11,363 bases of DNA from Deltaproteobacteria bacterium (GCA_015492395.1 WGFD01000186.1:1-11363); one strand, 5' to 3'. Shown: positions 1 to 7,487, numbered from the stretch's first letter. A program made the numbers and translations. The notes: generated from the letters alone by a model not told the origin.

Positions 1-1
1 C

Positions 2-577
2 TGTAATGGTGTGGTTTATAAACAGGAGTTGTGGAAGGGCACCCTGACACCGGACATAATGCCGGTGAAGTGTCATAACTGCGATGTCCGTAACCCGCGC
101 GACGCAGATCATACAATTGGGGATGAAGTGGACTTCAAGCCGCCCGAAGAACCGGTGGGTATGGTCTTTGACAAGATAAGGGAGATAGATGGTATGGACA
201 GCGCCGGGCGCTGGAGCTTCTGGATGGGACACTTCTCCAGGTGTATAAGGTGTTATGCATGCAGCAAGGTGTGCGCACTCTGCTACTGCGAGAGGTGCAT
301 CGCAGAGAAGAATATGCCACAGTGGATCGAGTCATCGGCCAATCCCCGGGGCAACCTGTCATGGAACCTCATCAGGGCTATGCACCTGGTGGGACGCTGT
401 ACGTTCTGCGGGGAGTGTGAGAGGGCCTGTCCGGTAAATATACCACTGAACCTGGTAAATCAGAAGATGGCGCTTGTGGTGCAAGACTCCTTTGATTACA
501 GGGCAGGTTATGACGAGAAGGAACATCCCCCCCTTATCGTCTTTAGCCCTGACGACAAAGAAGAATTCATCAAGTAA
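2..577 (+). CDS. 4Fe-4S dicluster electron-transfer protein, C-terminal part (5' truncated by window)
   Basis: The reading frame is open to the window edge (codons TGT AAT GGT precede the in-frame GTG at 11), so this is the C-terminal part of a longer protein. Counting from that GTG, there is a CxxC pair (C21, C24). A Cys-rich block follows: C78, C81, C84, C88 and then C91, C93, C96, with Ala where ferredoxins have Pro after the fourth Cys. A classical 4Fe-4S motif lies at C130, C133, C136, C140-Pro. No membrane segment is seen. This arrangement resembles Fe-S proteins related to the F420-hydrogenase beta family that accompany Hdr/Flx-type flavin oxidoreductases; that family link is from memory and approximate. 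It stops 18 bases before the next gene, so the two are very likely cotranscribed. The inferred role is electron relay in a soluble complex with the next two genes. Confidence 0.8.
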   Translation, partial: CNGVVYKQELWKGTLTPDIMPVKCHNCDVRNPRDADHTIGDEVDFKPPEEPVGMVFDKIREIDGMDSAGRWSFWMGHFSRCIRCYACSKVCALCYCERCIAEKNMPQWIESSANPRGNLSWNLIRAMHLVGRCTFCGECERACPVNIPLNLVNQKMALVVQDSFDYRAGYDEKEHPPLIVFSPDDKEEFIK

Positions 578-595
578 ATAGAAGGTTAAGACCTC

Positions 596-1618
596 ATGGC
601 AGAGAGATACCTGAAAAGAGAAGACCTTGCCAAGCTGATCGATTCCGTATGTAGTGGTGAAGGACTGTTTGTTGGACCAAAGATGGACGGCAGGCAGGTA
701 GTGTATGCGCCGATATCGGCCTATAAAGATATTGTCTTTGACTATATAGTGCCAAGGAACTCCTTCAAGGAGTTCCTCTTCCCGCAGACGGAGGTAATAG
801 CCAGGTATGCCGTACACAAGGATGGCATAGACCTGCAGGGCGTAAAGGCAGAGTCGCCGGAGATGGTGGTCTTTGGCTCAAGACCATGCGATGCCGCAAG
901 CGTTGCATCATTGAGATCCGTCTTTACCTGGGACTTTGTGGATACCTCTTATACTGAGAGAGAAGACAGGATGGTGATTATGACCATAGCATGTACGGAT
1001 AGAGACGAAGGATGTTTCTGTTCGACGGTGAACCTGGCACCGGACAGTGTTGGTGGAAGCGATCTCTTTCTGAAAGAGACCTTAGAGGGTGGATACCTAG
1101 TGGATATAGTTACGGATAGGGGTAGGACCTTCGTAGAAAGGTTCGAAGGGATCTTCTCCGCTGGAGGAGCGGATGTCGATATTAAGCGGATAGCCGACGT
1201 GCCCAGGCTTAAGGGGGTCGATGTAAAGAAGATCAAGGAGGATCTGAGAGATACCTCCCACTACGATAACGACGATCTTTGGGCAGGGCTAACGAGGAAG
1301 TGCATAGGGTGCGGCGCCTGCACGTTCGTGTGTCCCACATGCCACTGTTTCGATATCGCCGACGAGGGAAGCGCTTTGGAGGGCGAAAGAAGGAAGAACT
1401 GGGACGCCTGTCAGTTCGACCATTTCACTCTCCATGCCAGTGGTCATAATCCCAGGGATACCCAGTACAAGAGATGGCGTAACAGGTTTATGTGCAAGTT
1501 TAACTTTTATCCGAACAAGTTTTCATCCCGTGGCTGTGTGGGGTGCGGGAGATGTATAAGGGTGTGCCCGGTCGGACTCGATATCACGGAGGTTATGGAA
1601 GAGATGTCAGGACGGTAG
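596..1618 (+). CDS. 4Fe-4S dicluster protein of the sulfhydrogenase beta / anaerobic sulfite reductase A (HydB/AsrA) type
   Basis: This 340-residue cytoplasmic iron-sulfur protein starts at ATG 596 behind a GAAGG-like ribosome site. The N-terminal part carries the family landmarks GSRPCD (Cys98), TIACT (Cys133) and GCFCS (Cys140, Cys142). The C-terminal half has two cluster motifs: C236, C239, C242, C246 followed by C249 and C251, and C314, C317, C320, C324-Pro. This matches the AsrA/HydB family, which passes electrons between an FAD/NAD(P)-binding subunit and a catalytic partner. The next gene encodes exactly such an FAD/NAD(P)-binding partner. With no hydrogenase or sulfite reductase catalytic gene in view, and fumarate reductase-like genes downstream, its job here is probably to carry electrons to the FrdB-like protein. 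The family call is firm; the partner and substrate are inferred. A perfect 23-base palindrome lies inside the gene at 755-777. Confidence 0.85.
   Translation: MAERYLKREDLAKLIDSVCSGEGLFVGPKMDGRQVVYAPISAYKDIVFDYIVPRNSFKEFLFPQTEVIARYAVHKDGIDLQGVKAESPEMVVFGSRPCDAASVASLRSVFTWDFVDTSYTEREDRMVIMTIACTDRDEGCFCSTVNLAPDSVGGSDLFLKETLEGGYLVDIVTDRGRTFVERFEGIFSAGGADVDIKRIADVPRLKGVDVKKIKEDLRDTSHYDNDDLWAGLTRKCIGCGACTFVCPTCHCFDIADEGSALEGERRKNWDACQFDHFTLHASGHNPRDTQYKRWRNRFMCKFNFYPNKFSSRGCVGCGRCIRVCPVGLDITEVMEEMSGR
755..777. repeat. Perfect inverted repeat (11-base arms, 1-base centre) inside a coding region
   Basis: AGGAACTCCTT at 755-765 and its exact reverse complement at 767-777 flank a single C. In the mRNA this could fold into a very stable hairpin. 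It lies about 160 bases into the HydB/AsrA-type gene and encodes an ordinary-looking stretch (NSFKEFL), so it need not be functional. The right arm contains an AAGGAG Shine-Dalgarno-like core that would be sequestered in the stem. Confidence 0.7.
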
Positions 1619-1669
1619 CCAGCGGTCTATCTTCGGCCACCGGTTCGAACATATAATCTAGAGTAAATC

Positions 1670-2503
1670 ATGAGTAATATTTATTTGCCCCATCTGGTAA
1701 CCATTGAGGACATATACGAGGAGGCCCCATGGGTTAGGAGTTATAAACTCGTTTTTAAAGATCATGAGGTGAGAGACAACTTCGACTTCAAGGCGGGGCA
1801 GTTCGGTCTCTACTCCGCCTTCGGGGCGGGAGAGTCCACATTCTGTCTCGCGTCGTCACCGACAAGAAAGGGATATATTCAATGCACCTTCAGGAGTGTC
1901 GGACGGGTCACATCCGCGCTTGCCGATCTCAGTATAGGCGATACCATCGGCTTCAGGGGTCCTTACGGAAACTGGTTTCCCATCGACAGGTGGAAAGGAA
2001 AGGATATACTCTTCATAGCCGGTGGAATAGGACTTCCCCCCGTGCGCTCGGTGATATGGAACTGTCTGGATACCAGGGAGAACTTCGGGGATATATCGAT
2101 TCTCTACGGTGCCAAGGCTGTTGAGGACCTGGTCTACAAAAATGAACTTCGGCATTGGGATGAGAGGCCGGATATCAATCTCGTGCAGACGGTTGATCCC
2201 GGCGGCGAGACGCCCGAATGGCAGGGGAAGGTCGGCTTCGTGCCTACCGTACTGGAGGGGATGGCGCCTTCCGCCGGAAATAAGGTAGTCGTTACCTGTG
2301 GTCCGCCGATTATGATAAAGTTTGTAATAGAGGTACTGGGCAGACTGGGCTTCGACGACAACAGTATATACACTACCCTTGAGAACAAAATGAAGTGCGG
2401 CGTCGGCAAGTGCGGCAGATGCAACGTTGGTGATGTATACATATGCAAAGAGGGGCCTGTTTATACGGCAGCCGAGATAAAACAGATGTACAATGACTTT
2501 TAA
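1670..2503 (+). CDS. FAD/NAD(P)-binding reductase with C-terminal 2Fe-2S site (HydG/AsrB, sulfhydrogenase gamma type)
   Basis: This 277-residue protein of the ferredoxin-NADP reductase-like fold would move electrons between NAD(P)H and iron-sulfur partners. The N-terminal FAD domain (about 1-105) has ESTFCLASSP (55-64) in the place of the usual RxYS flavin motif, and RGPYG (96-100). The NAD(P) domain has IAGGIGLPPVRSV (116-128) and TCGPP (209-213). The C-terminus binds a 2Fe-2S cluster as in the dihydroorotate dehydrogenase electron-transfer subunit (C243, C248, C251, C259). Length is normal for the family. The start at ATG 1670 has only a weak ribosome site (GAG at 1661) but agrees with the usual family N-terminus. 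It follows the HydB/AsrA-like gene by 51 bases, the standard pairing for this family. It is the likely NAD(P)H entry point of the five-gene module. Confidence 0.88.
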   Translation: MSNIYLPHLVTIEDIYEEAPWVRSYKLVFKDHEVRDNFDFKAGQFGLYSAFGAGESTFCLASSPTRKGYIQCTFRSVGRVTSALADLSIGDTIGFRGPYGNWFPIDRWKGKDILFIAGGIGLPPVRSVIWNCLDTRENFGDISILYGAKAVEDLVYKNELRHWDERPDINLVQTVDPGGETPEWQGKVGFVPTVLEGMAPSAGNKVVVTCGPPIMIKFVIEVLGRLGFDDNSIYTTLENKMKCGVGKCGRCNVGDVYICKEGPVYTAAEIKQMYNDF

Positions 2504-2632
2504 GGTTCAGAAAGGCGGGATTCGGCGGAATAAGAACAAAAGATATAGCGACTTGACCAAGGTAGCCTGTTCCTTGTTCTGAATTTAGGCTTTTACCTTT
2601 TCTATCCTCATATTTTAAAAGGGAGTCTAATC
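2504..2632. other. Intergenic spacer with a weak inverted repeat
   Basis: This 129-base gap separates the FAD/NAD(P) reductase from the FrdB-like gene. AGAACAA (2533-2539) and TTGTTCT (2574-2580) form a 7-base inverted repeat around 34 bases. An AT-rich, T-rich stretch follows (about 2583-2620), and then the ribosome site AAAGGGAG before ATG 2633. A weak processing or termination structure is possible, but the stem is short and the loop long. I see no convincing promoter or coding sequence. Confidence 0.3.
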
Positions 2633-3424
2633 ATGGCTGAAGATAAAAAAAAGAAGATAAAACCACTTGCAACAGGTGACAAGACGATCCCGCCGGAGGG
2701 CGCAAAGATGATCTCCATCTACATCATGGGGCGGGAATATAGGGTCCCTGAGACCTTGACGATATTGAAGGCGGTCGAGTATGCGGGCTACAGGTACGTC
2801 CGTGGGTGTGGTTGCCGTGGCGGGATCTGCGGCGCCTGTGGCACATTCTACCGCTATCTCGGCGATTACCGCCTGAAGACAGGGTTGGCCTGCCAGACCG
2901 TAGCGGAGCCCAATATGGTTATAGTACAGCTACCGTTTTTTCCCGCCAATAGGCCCAACTATACCCTTGAGGGTATGGGTGGCGACCTGCATGGTGAATT
3001 GAGGAGACTCTATCCCGAAGTCTTCAAGTGTGTAGGTTGCGGTACCTGTACCAGGACGTGCCCCATGGATATCGATGTTATGGACTATATCTCTCTAATG
3101 AAGAGGGGCGATCTCAAAGGGGCCGCGGAAAAGAGCTTCGACTGTGTCATGTGTGGACTGTGTGCCGGCCGGTGTCCGGCCCAGATATCACAGTTCAACG
3201 CTGCAATGTTTGTAAGAAGGCTCTATGGCCGGTTTATGGCATCGAAAGCGGCGCATCTCAGTAAGAGGGTTGATGAAGTACAGAGCGGCAAGTACGCAAT
3301 AATGCTCGAAGATCTAACCAAGGCCGACAGTGACGATATCAAGCGGCTCTATATCGAACGTGAGAGGGAGCCGGATATGTCCGAGCCGGGCGGGTGGATG
3401 CCTGAAGACACGTCGCACTTGTAA
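2633..3424 (+). CDS. FrdB/TfrB-like iron-sulfur subunit (2Fe-2S plus two 4Fe-4S motifs)
   Basis: This 263-residue soluble iron-sulfur protein belongs to the succinate dehydrogenase/fumarate reductase B family. After a Lys-rich N-terminus, a plant-type ferredoxin domain (about 26-100) carries C61, C66, C69 and C87 as probable 2Fe-2S ligands, with an extra C59. The C-terminal domain has two complete ferredoxin motifs: C133, C136, C139, C143-Pro and C171, C174, C177, C181-Pro. Canonical SdhB/FrdB proteins have a 3Fe-4S centre and lack one Cys of a full 4Fe-4S motif there. The full set here predicts a second 4Fe-4S cluster, closer to the soluble thiol:fumarate reductase (TfrB) type. The start at ATG 2633 follows a GGGAG ribosome site. 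It lies 47 bases upstream of the flavoprotein it should partner, and no quinone-binding anchor gene is present. The inferred role is relaying electrons from the NAD(P)H-linked proteins to the flavoprotein. Confidence 0.85.
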   Translation: MAEDKKKKIKPLATGDKTIPPEGAKMISIYIMGREYRVPETLTILKAVEYAGYRYVRGCGCRGGICGACGTFYRYLGDYRLKTGLACQTVAEPNMVIVQLPFFPANRPNYTLEGMGGDLHGELRRLYPEVFKCVGCGTCTRTCPMDIDVMDYISLMKRGDLKGAAEKSFDCVMCGLCAGRCPAQISQFNAAMFVRRLYGRFMASKAAHLSKRVDEVQSGKYAIMLEDLTKADSDDIKRLYIEREREPDMSEPGGWMPEDTSHL

Positions 3425-3471
3425 AGAATGTGTAACGTGTATTCTCTACGGATTTTTGAAACGGAGGGACA

Positions 3472-5130
3472 ATGGAAGGTTATATTCCCGAACTGAAAGA
3501 GTTGATCAAGAGGGTTGAGGCTACAAGGCCGGCCAGGGTTGAGAGGGCAAAGAGGAACGAGCACTTTCCTGCTCTTACTATGCAGCAGAGGGAGGAATGG
3601 CTTAATCTTTACCATCCGGACTATAAAAAGGATGGCCGTAGGGCTGTCAGGATCGGTCCCAATAAGGGCGCCGTCTTGCCGGAAGAGGTCGCTTCTCTGC
3701 TCGAATCCAGCAGCAGGATAGATAGTAACGCTATAGACCTTTCAAGGGTGGATTATACTGCCGATGTTCTGGTTATCGGTGGAGGTGGCGCCGGTACGGC
3801 CGCCGCGATTATGGCACAGGAGGCGGGGTGCAAGGCTATCATATCCACCAAGCTGCGCCATGGGGATTCGAACACGGTTATGGCGGAGGGTGGCATACAG
3901 GGTGCGGATCAGGAATGTGACTCTCCCTATTGCCACTATCTTGATGTGGTCGGTGGGGGCCACTTTACAAACCGCCCTGACTTGGTTGCGGCCCTTACGA
4001 ACGATGCGCCCCTGATCATAAGCTGGCTTGAGGATATGGGAATGATGTTCGATAAGCTCCCCGACGGCAGGATGAAGGTCAGGCATGGTGGTGGCACATC
4101 GAGAAAGAGGATGCACTCCGCCGGAGACATGACCGGCGCCGAGATCATGAGGGTTCTCAGGGATGAGGCCAGGAACAGGCATTGGGACATCACCGTTTTG
4201 GAGTTTACTCCCGCCGTAGAGCTTCTGCTGGATTCCGACGGGGGCTGTGCCGGCGCCATCCTCTATAATCTTGAGACGAAAGAGTTTTATATCGTCAGGG
4301 CGAAGGCGGTTATTATTGCCAGCGGCGGTTTCGGCAGGTTGCATATCCAGGGTTTTCCGACGACAAACCACTATGGGGCCACCGCAGATGGTGTGGTCAT
4401 GGCCTACAGGGCCGGGGTTGCGGTGAGTGAGCTGGATTCCACCCAGTACCATCCGACAGGGGCGGTCTTTCCGGAGCAGAACGTGGGGCTTCTTATAACG
4501 GAGAAGGTGAGGGGGCTCGGCGCACAGCTCCTGAATATAGAGGGCGAAGAGTTTTGTTTTGCCCTCGAGCCGCGGGATGTGGAGTCCACATGCATTATCA
4601 GGGAGTGTGTTGATCAGGGGAAGGGGGTTATGACGCCGGTCGGCAGGATAGGCGTGTGGTTGGACTCCCCGATGATAGACCTTCTTCACGGGGAAGGTAC
4701 GGTAAAGAAGGAACTGCCGGCCAAGTATATACAGTTCAAGAGGTACGGTATAGACATAAGCAAGGAGCCTATGCTGATATATCCTACATTACATTACCAG
4801 AACGGCGGCCTGGTGATCAACGATGAGGGTGGGACTTCCCTACGGGGACTCTTCTCCGCTGGTGAGGTCACAGGCGGTGTACACGGTAGAAACAGGCTCA
4901 TGGGCAACTCCCTTCTCGATATCCTGGTCTTTGGACGCAGGGCCGGTATGAGTGCGGCGGAATACGCCAAGAAGGACGATAAGACCAAAGTGACTCTGAC
5001 CCTTGCCCATATCGATAGATTTGAACGCGAGCTCAAAGATGCCGGCATCGAAGGGGCCGTCAGAGGTCCGCTCCTTCTTCCTGACTATACCCCTGACCAT
5101 GTAAGGGTGAGAAGAGCAAATAAAGAATAA
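3472..5130 (+). CDS. FrdA-like FAD-binding flavoprotein, soluble fumarate reductase/succinate dehydrogenase family, atypical active site
   Basis: This 552-residue flavoprotein starts at ATG 3472 after an ACGGAGGG ribosome site. Residues 1-95 form an extra N-terminal region. The FAD Rossmann motif GGGGAG (103-108) follows, then an AEGG loop (138-141), QYHPTG (His327), LITE (Thr343-Glu344), HYQNGG (His441) and HGRNRLMGNSLLD (Arg475). These are the family's flavin- and dicarboxylate-binding landmarks. Two differences stand out. The covalent-FAD His of SHT-AAEGG is Asn134, so FAD is probably held non-covalently. In the RDVxxR motif the catalytic Arg is Thr373 (RDVEST, 368-373); Arg377, one helical turn later, might substitute. 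The likely reaction is fumarate reduction with electrons from the FrdB-like partner, with no membrane anchor. The altered active site means another substrate, such as a different enoate or dicarboxylate, is possible. Family membership is certain; the exact activity is not. Confidence 0.85.
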   Translation: MEGYIPELKELIKRVEATRPARVERAKRNEHFPALTMQQREEWLNLYHPDYKKDGRRAVRIGPNKGAVLPEEVASLLESSSRIDSNAIDLSRVDYTADVLVIGGGGAGTAAAIMAQEAGCKAIISTKLRHGDSNTVMAEGGIQGADQECDSPYCHYLDVVGGGHFTNRPDLVAALTNDAPLIISWLEDMGMMFDKLPDGRMKVRHGGGTSRKRMHSAGDMTGAEIMRVLRDEARNRHWDITVLEFTPAVELLLDSDGGCAGAILYNLETKEFYIVRAKAVIIASGGFGRLHIQGFPTTNHYGATADGVVMAYRAGVAVSELDSTQYHPTGAVFPEQNVGLLITEKVRGLGAQLLNIEGEEFCFALEPRDVESTCIIRECVDQGKGVMTPVGRIGVWLDSPMIDLLHGEGTVKKELPAKYIQFKRYGIDISKEPMLIYPTLHYQNGGLVINDEGGTSLRGLFSAGEVTGGVHGRNRLMGNSLLDILVFGRRAGMSAAEYAKKDDKTKVTLTLAHIDRFERELKDAGIEGAVRGPLLLPDYTPDHVRVRRANKE

Positions 5131-5310
5131 AAAAAAGAATATTGTATCCGTTTACGGTTGCCGGTTCACTGTGAACGGTTGATGAAACAGAGACTAAGAG
5201 GAAGCTATGGGCGCTTTTTTGAAGCCCAACCACCGCATATTTCATTTAAAAAACCGAAACCAGTAAACTGCTGACCACAAACGGTCAATCATTCACTACA
5301 CGGAGGTCTT
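5131..5310. other. 180-base spacer before sucC with a palindrome; boundary between modules
   Basis: This gap separates the fumarate reductase-like module from sucCD. It begins with an A-rich run. The perfect inverted repeat GTTCAC-T-GTGAAC lies at 5164-5176 and could be an operator-type site. A weak TGGGC/GCCCA stem (5208-5228) has its T-run inside the loop, so it is not a standard terminator. A 30-codon frame (5182-5274) lacks a ribosome site and is probably chance. The sucC ribosome site ACGGAGGT sits just before 5311. A promoter for the sucCD-kor genes would be expected here, but I could not identify one with confidence. Confidence 0.35.
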
Positions 5311-6480
5311 ATGAATATCCATGAATATCAGGCCAAGGAGATCCTGGCAAAGTATGGTGTTGCCGCACCGGGTGGGAGAGTGGTCTTCACTCCTTCCGAG
5401 GCCGAAGAGGCCGCAAAGGATATGCTGGGTAATGGCGGTATCTGTGTTGTAAAGGCCCAGATACATGCTGGAGGGAGGGGGAAGGCCGGTGGTGTCAAGT
5501 TGGCGAGGAGTCCTAAAGAGGCAATGGAGTATGCGGAGGAACTACTAGGTAAATGCCTCGTGACACACCAGACCGGACCGCAGGGAAAGGAGGTTAAGAA
5601 GGTACTGATCGAGGAAGGTTGCGATATCGCGAGGGAGTTGTATCTGGGTATGGTAATCGACAGGGCCGCACAGAGGCTTGTTGTTATGGTATCGAGTGAA
5701 GGCGGTGTGGAGATAGAGGATGTAGCCGCCAGGAGCCCTCAGAAGATATTCAAGGAATATGTGGACCCTGCGGTGGGTCTTCTGCCATTCCAGGCCAGGA
5801 AGCTTGCCTTCGCCTTGAATGTCCCTAAACCTGCAATAGGCAGGGCGGTGAAGTTCATGATGGGGCTGTATAACGCTTTCACAGAGATCGATGCCTCTAT
5901 GGCGGAGATAAATCCACTGGTCATTACCAAGGATGGTGATGTACTGGCGCTCGATGCAAAGATAGGGCTGGACGATAATGCACTCTTCCGCCACAAGGAT
6001 ATATACGGCATGCGTGATCTCGATGAAGAGGATCCGCGGGAGGTGGAGGCGTCACGCCATGATCTCAACTATGTTGCGCTTGACGGAAACATAGGTTGTA
6101 TGGTAAATGGTGCTGGTCTCGCTATGGCCACAATGGATATTATCAAGCTCTATGGCGGGACGCCTGCAAACTTTCTTGATGTAGGCGGGGGGGCCGGCAA
6201 GGAGCAGGTTGCGGCCGCCTTTAAGATACTGATGGCGGATGCGAATGTCAGGGCGGTATTAATAAATATCTTTGGTGGCATTATGAGGTGTGATATCATA
6301 GCCGAGGGTGTTGTCGTTGCCGCGAACGAGGTCGGCATAAAGGTCCCGCTTGTGGTAAGGCTGCAGGGCACCAACGTGGATCTGGGAAGGGAGATGCTTG
6401 CCAAGTCCGGACTGCATATTATAACGGCGGAGAGGATGGATGAGGCGGCGGAAAGGGTAGTGGCTGCGTCGAGAGGTTGA
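5311..6480 (+). CDS. sucC: Succinyl-CoA synthetase (ADP/GDP-forming) subunit beta
   Basis: This is the beta subunit of the enzyme that interconverts succinate, CoA and NTP with succinyl-CoA, NDP and phosphate. At 389 residues it matches the usual bacterial length. The N-terminus is the family-typical [10 protein letters not shown]. The ATP-grasp nucleotide-binding region has [12 protein letters not shown] (52-63) and AEINPL (198-203). The C-terminal ligase domain carries FLDVGGGA (288-295) and [10 protein letters not shown] (319-328), a family signature at the interface with the alpha subunit. The start at ATG 5311 is set by a GGAGGT ribosome site. It is followed by sucD after a 134-base spacer holding strong hairpins. 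Placed between fumarate reductase-like genes and kor genes, it supplies succinyl-CoA for reductive carboxylation, or consumes it in the oxidative direction. Nucleotide specificity cannot be read with confidence. Confidence 0.97.
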   Translation: MNIHEYQAKEILAKYGVAAPGGRVVFTPSEAEEAAKDMLGNGGICVVKAQIHAGGRGKAGGVKLARSPKEAMEYAEELLGKCLVTHQTGPQGKEVKKVLIEEGCDIARELYLGMVIDRAAQRLVVMVSSEGGVEIEDVAARSPQKIFKEYVDPAVGLLPFQARKLAFALNVPKPAIGRAVKFMMGLYNAFTEIDASMAEINPLVITKDGDVLALDAKIGLDDNALFRHKDIYGMRDLDEEDPREVEASRHDLNYVALDGNIGCMVNGAGLAMATMDIIKLYGGTPANFLDVGGGAGKEQVAAAFKILMADANVRAVLINIFGGIMRCDIIAEGVVVAANEVGIKVPLVVRLQGTNVDLGREMLAKSGLHIITAERMDEAAERVVAASRG

Positions 6481-6509
6481 GTGTTGCCGTTGAACATGCA
6501 TAAAGAGCA

Positions 6510-6568
6510 CCTGTCCGCCAGGATTGACAGGCGGGCGGGCAGGCATTCCCCGCAGCTTGCTGCAGGGG
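6510..6568. repeat. Tandem strong hairpins in the sucC-sucD spacer, probable dispersed (REP-like) repeat
   Basis: Two GC-rich stems lie side by side. In the first, CCTGTCCGCC (6510-6519) pairs with GGCGGGCAGG (6534-6543), ten pairs including one G-T. In the second, CCCCGCAG (6548-6555) pairs with CTGCAGGGG (6560-6568) around a CTTG loop, with one bulged A. No T-tract follows either stem, so these are not ordinary terminators. The composition and the CCCCGCAGCTTGCTGC core look like a mobile intergenic repeat found in many copies in some genomes; only one copy is visible here, so that is inference. In the mRNA the stems could protect or uncouple sucC and sucD messages. Confidence 0.55.
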
Positions 6569-6614
6569 GCTTCAACTGGGCGGCGATGTTGAAGGAAAGC
6601 GATTTGGAGGTTTC

Positions 6615-7487
6615 ATGAGTATCCTTGTCAACACAAGTACCAAGGTCATCTGCCAGGGCATCACCGGAGAGCACGGGACCTTTCATACGAGGCAGATGGT
6701 TGCTTACGGCACAAAGATGGTGGGCGGCGTGACTCCCGGCAAGGGCGGCGGGGATGTTGACGGCATACCTGTCTTCGATACCGTTGATCGCGCGGTCAGG
6801 GAGACTGGAGCGGATGCGTCGGTGGTATATGTTCCCGCTGCATTCGCCGCGGATGCGGTTATGGAGGCAGTGGATGCCGGGATAGGACTGGTTGTCTGCA
6901 TCACCGAGGGTATACCGGTGCTGGACATGGTCAAGGTGAAGAGGTATATGGACGGGAGAAGTTCCAGGCTCGTGGGGCCCAACTGCCCCGGTGTCATAAC
7001 ACCGGGCGAATGCAAGATAGGGATAATGCCTGGCCATATACACGTGAAGGGGAAGGTGGGCGTCGTATCAAGGAGCGGTACCCTGACCTATGAGGCGGTG
7101 GACCAGCTCACACGGCTGGGGATGGGACAGTCTACCTGCGTAGGCATCGGAGGTGATCCGATAAACGGTACAAACTTTACGGACGTTCTGGAGATGTTTG
7201 AGAAGGACCCCGGGACGGAGTGTGTTGTCATGATCGGTGAAATAGGCGGGACGGCCGAAGAGGATGCCGCTGAGTTTGTGAAGGCCGACATGAATAAGCC
7301 GGTGGTAGGGTATATTGCCGGTGTTACCGCCCCTAAGGGCAAGAGGATGGGACATGCGGGAGCTATTATAGCTGGCGGCAAGGGCACGGCCGAGGATAAG
7401 ATAGAGGCCATGGAGAGCGCCGGTATAAGGGTGACGAGAAGTACCGCCGAGATCGGGAGTACCGTTAAGGAGATTTTTCAGGGTTAA
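6615..7487 (+). CDS. sucD: Succinyl-CoA synthetase subunit alpha
   Basis: This is the catalytic alpha subunit, 290 residues, of normal length. The N-terminal CoA-binding Rossmann domain includes [12 protein letters not shown] (13-24) and the GGVTPGKGG segment (37-45). GPNCPG (121-126) is a family hallmark. The phosphohistidine site is His247 in [16 protein letters not shown] (244-259), matching the active-site His of E. coli SucD. The start at ATG 6615 follows TTGGAGGT. It pairs with sucC upstream despite the hairpin-filled spacer, and korD begins 39 bases after its stop, so transcription probably continues into the kor genes. No truncation or odd residue is seen. Confidence 0.97.
   Translation: MSILVNTSTKVICQGITGEHGTFHTRQMVAYGTKMVGGVTPGKGGGDVDGIPVFDTVDRAVRETGADASVVYVPAAFAADAVMEAVDAGIGLVVCITEGIPVLDMVKVKRYMDGRSSRLVGPNCPGVITPGECKIGIMPGHIHVKGKVGVVSRSGTLTYEAVDQLTRLGMGQSTCVGIGGDPINGTNFTDVLEMFEKDPGTECVVMIGEIGGTAEEDAAEFVKADMNKPVVGYIAGVTAPKGKRMGHAGAIIAGGKGTAEDKIEAMESAGIRVTRSTAEIGSTVKEIFQG

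Noticed and set aside
1652..1657. A perfect TATAAT before the FAD/NAD(P) reductase gene, as a possible -10 promoter element
   Set aside because: No acceptable -35 lies 16-18 bases upstream, and the gene sits in a tight same-strand cluster. It was not called a promoter.
3742..4689. Long minus-strand open frame of 315 codons opposite the FrdA-like gene
   Set aside because: It is a mirror of the strongly supported coding strand; its translation shows no domain or motif.
5208..5228. TGGGC/GCCCA stem with a T-run as a terminator after the FrdA-like gene
   Set aside because: The T-run is inside the loop rather than after the stem, and the stem has only five clean pairs.
5182..5274. 30-codon frame upstream of sucC
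   Set aside because: It has no ribosome site and resembles no known protein; it fits chance in a non-coding spacer.
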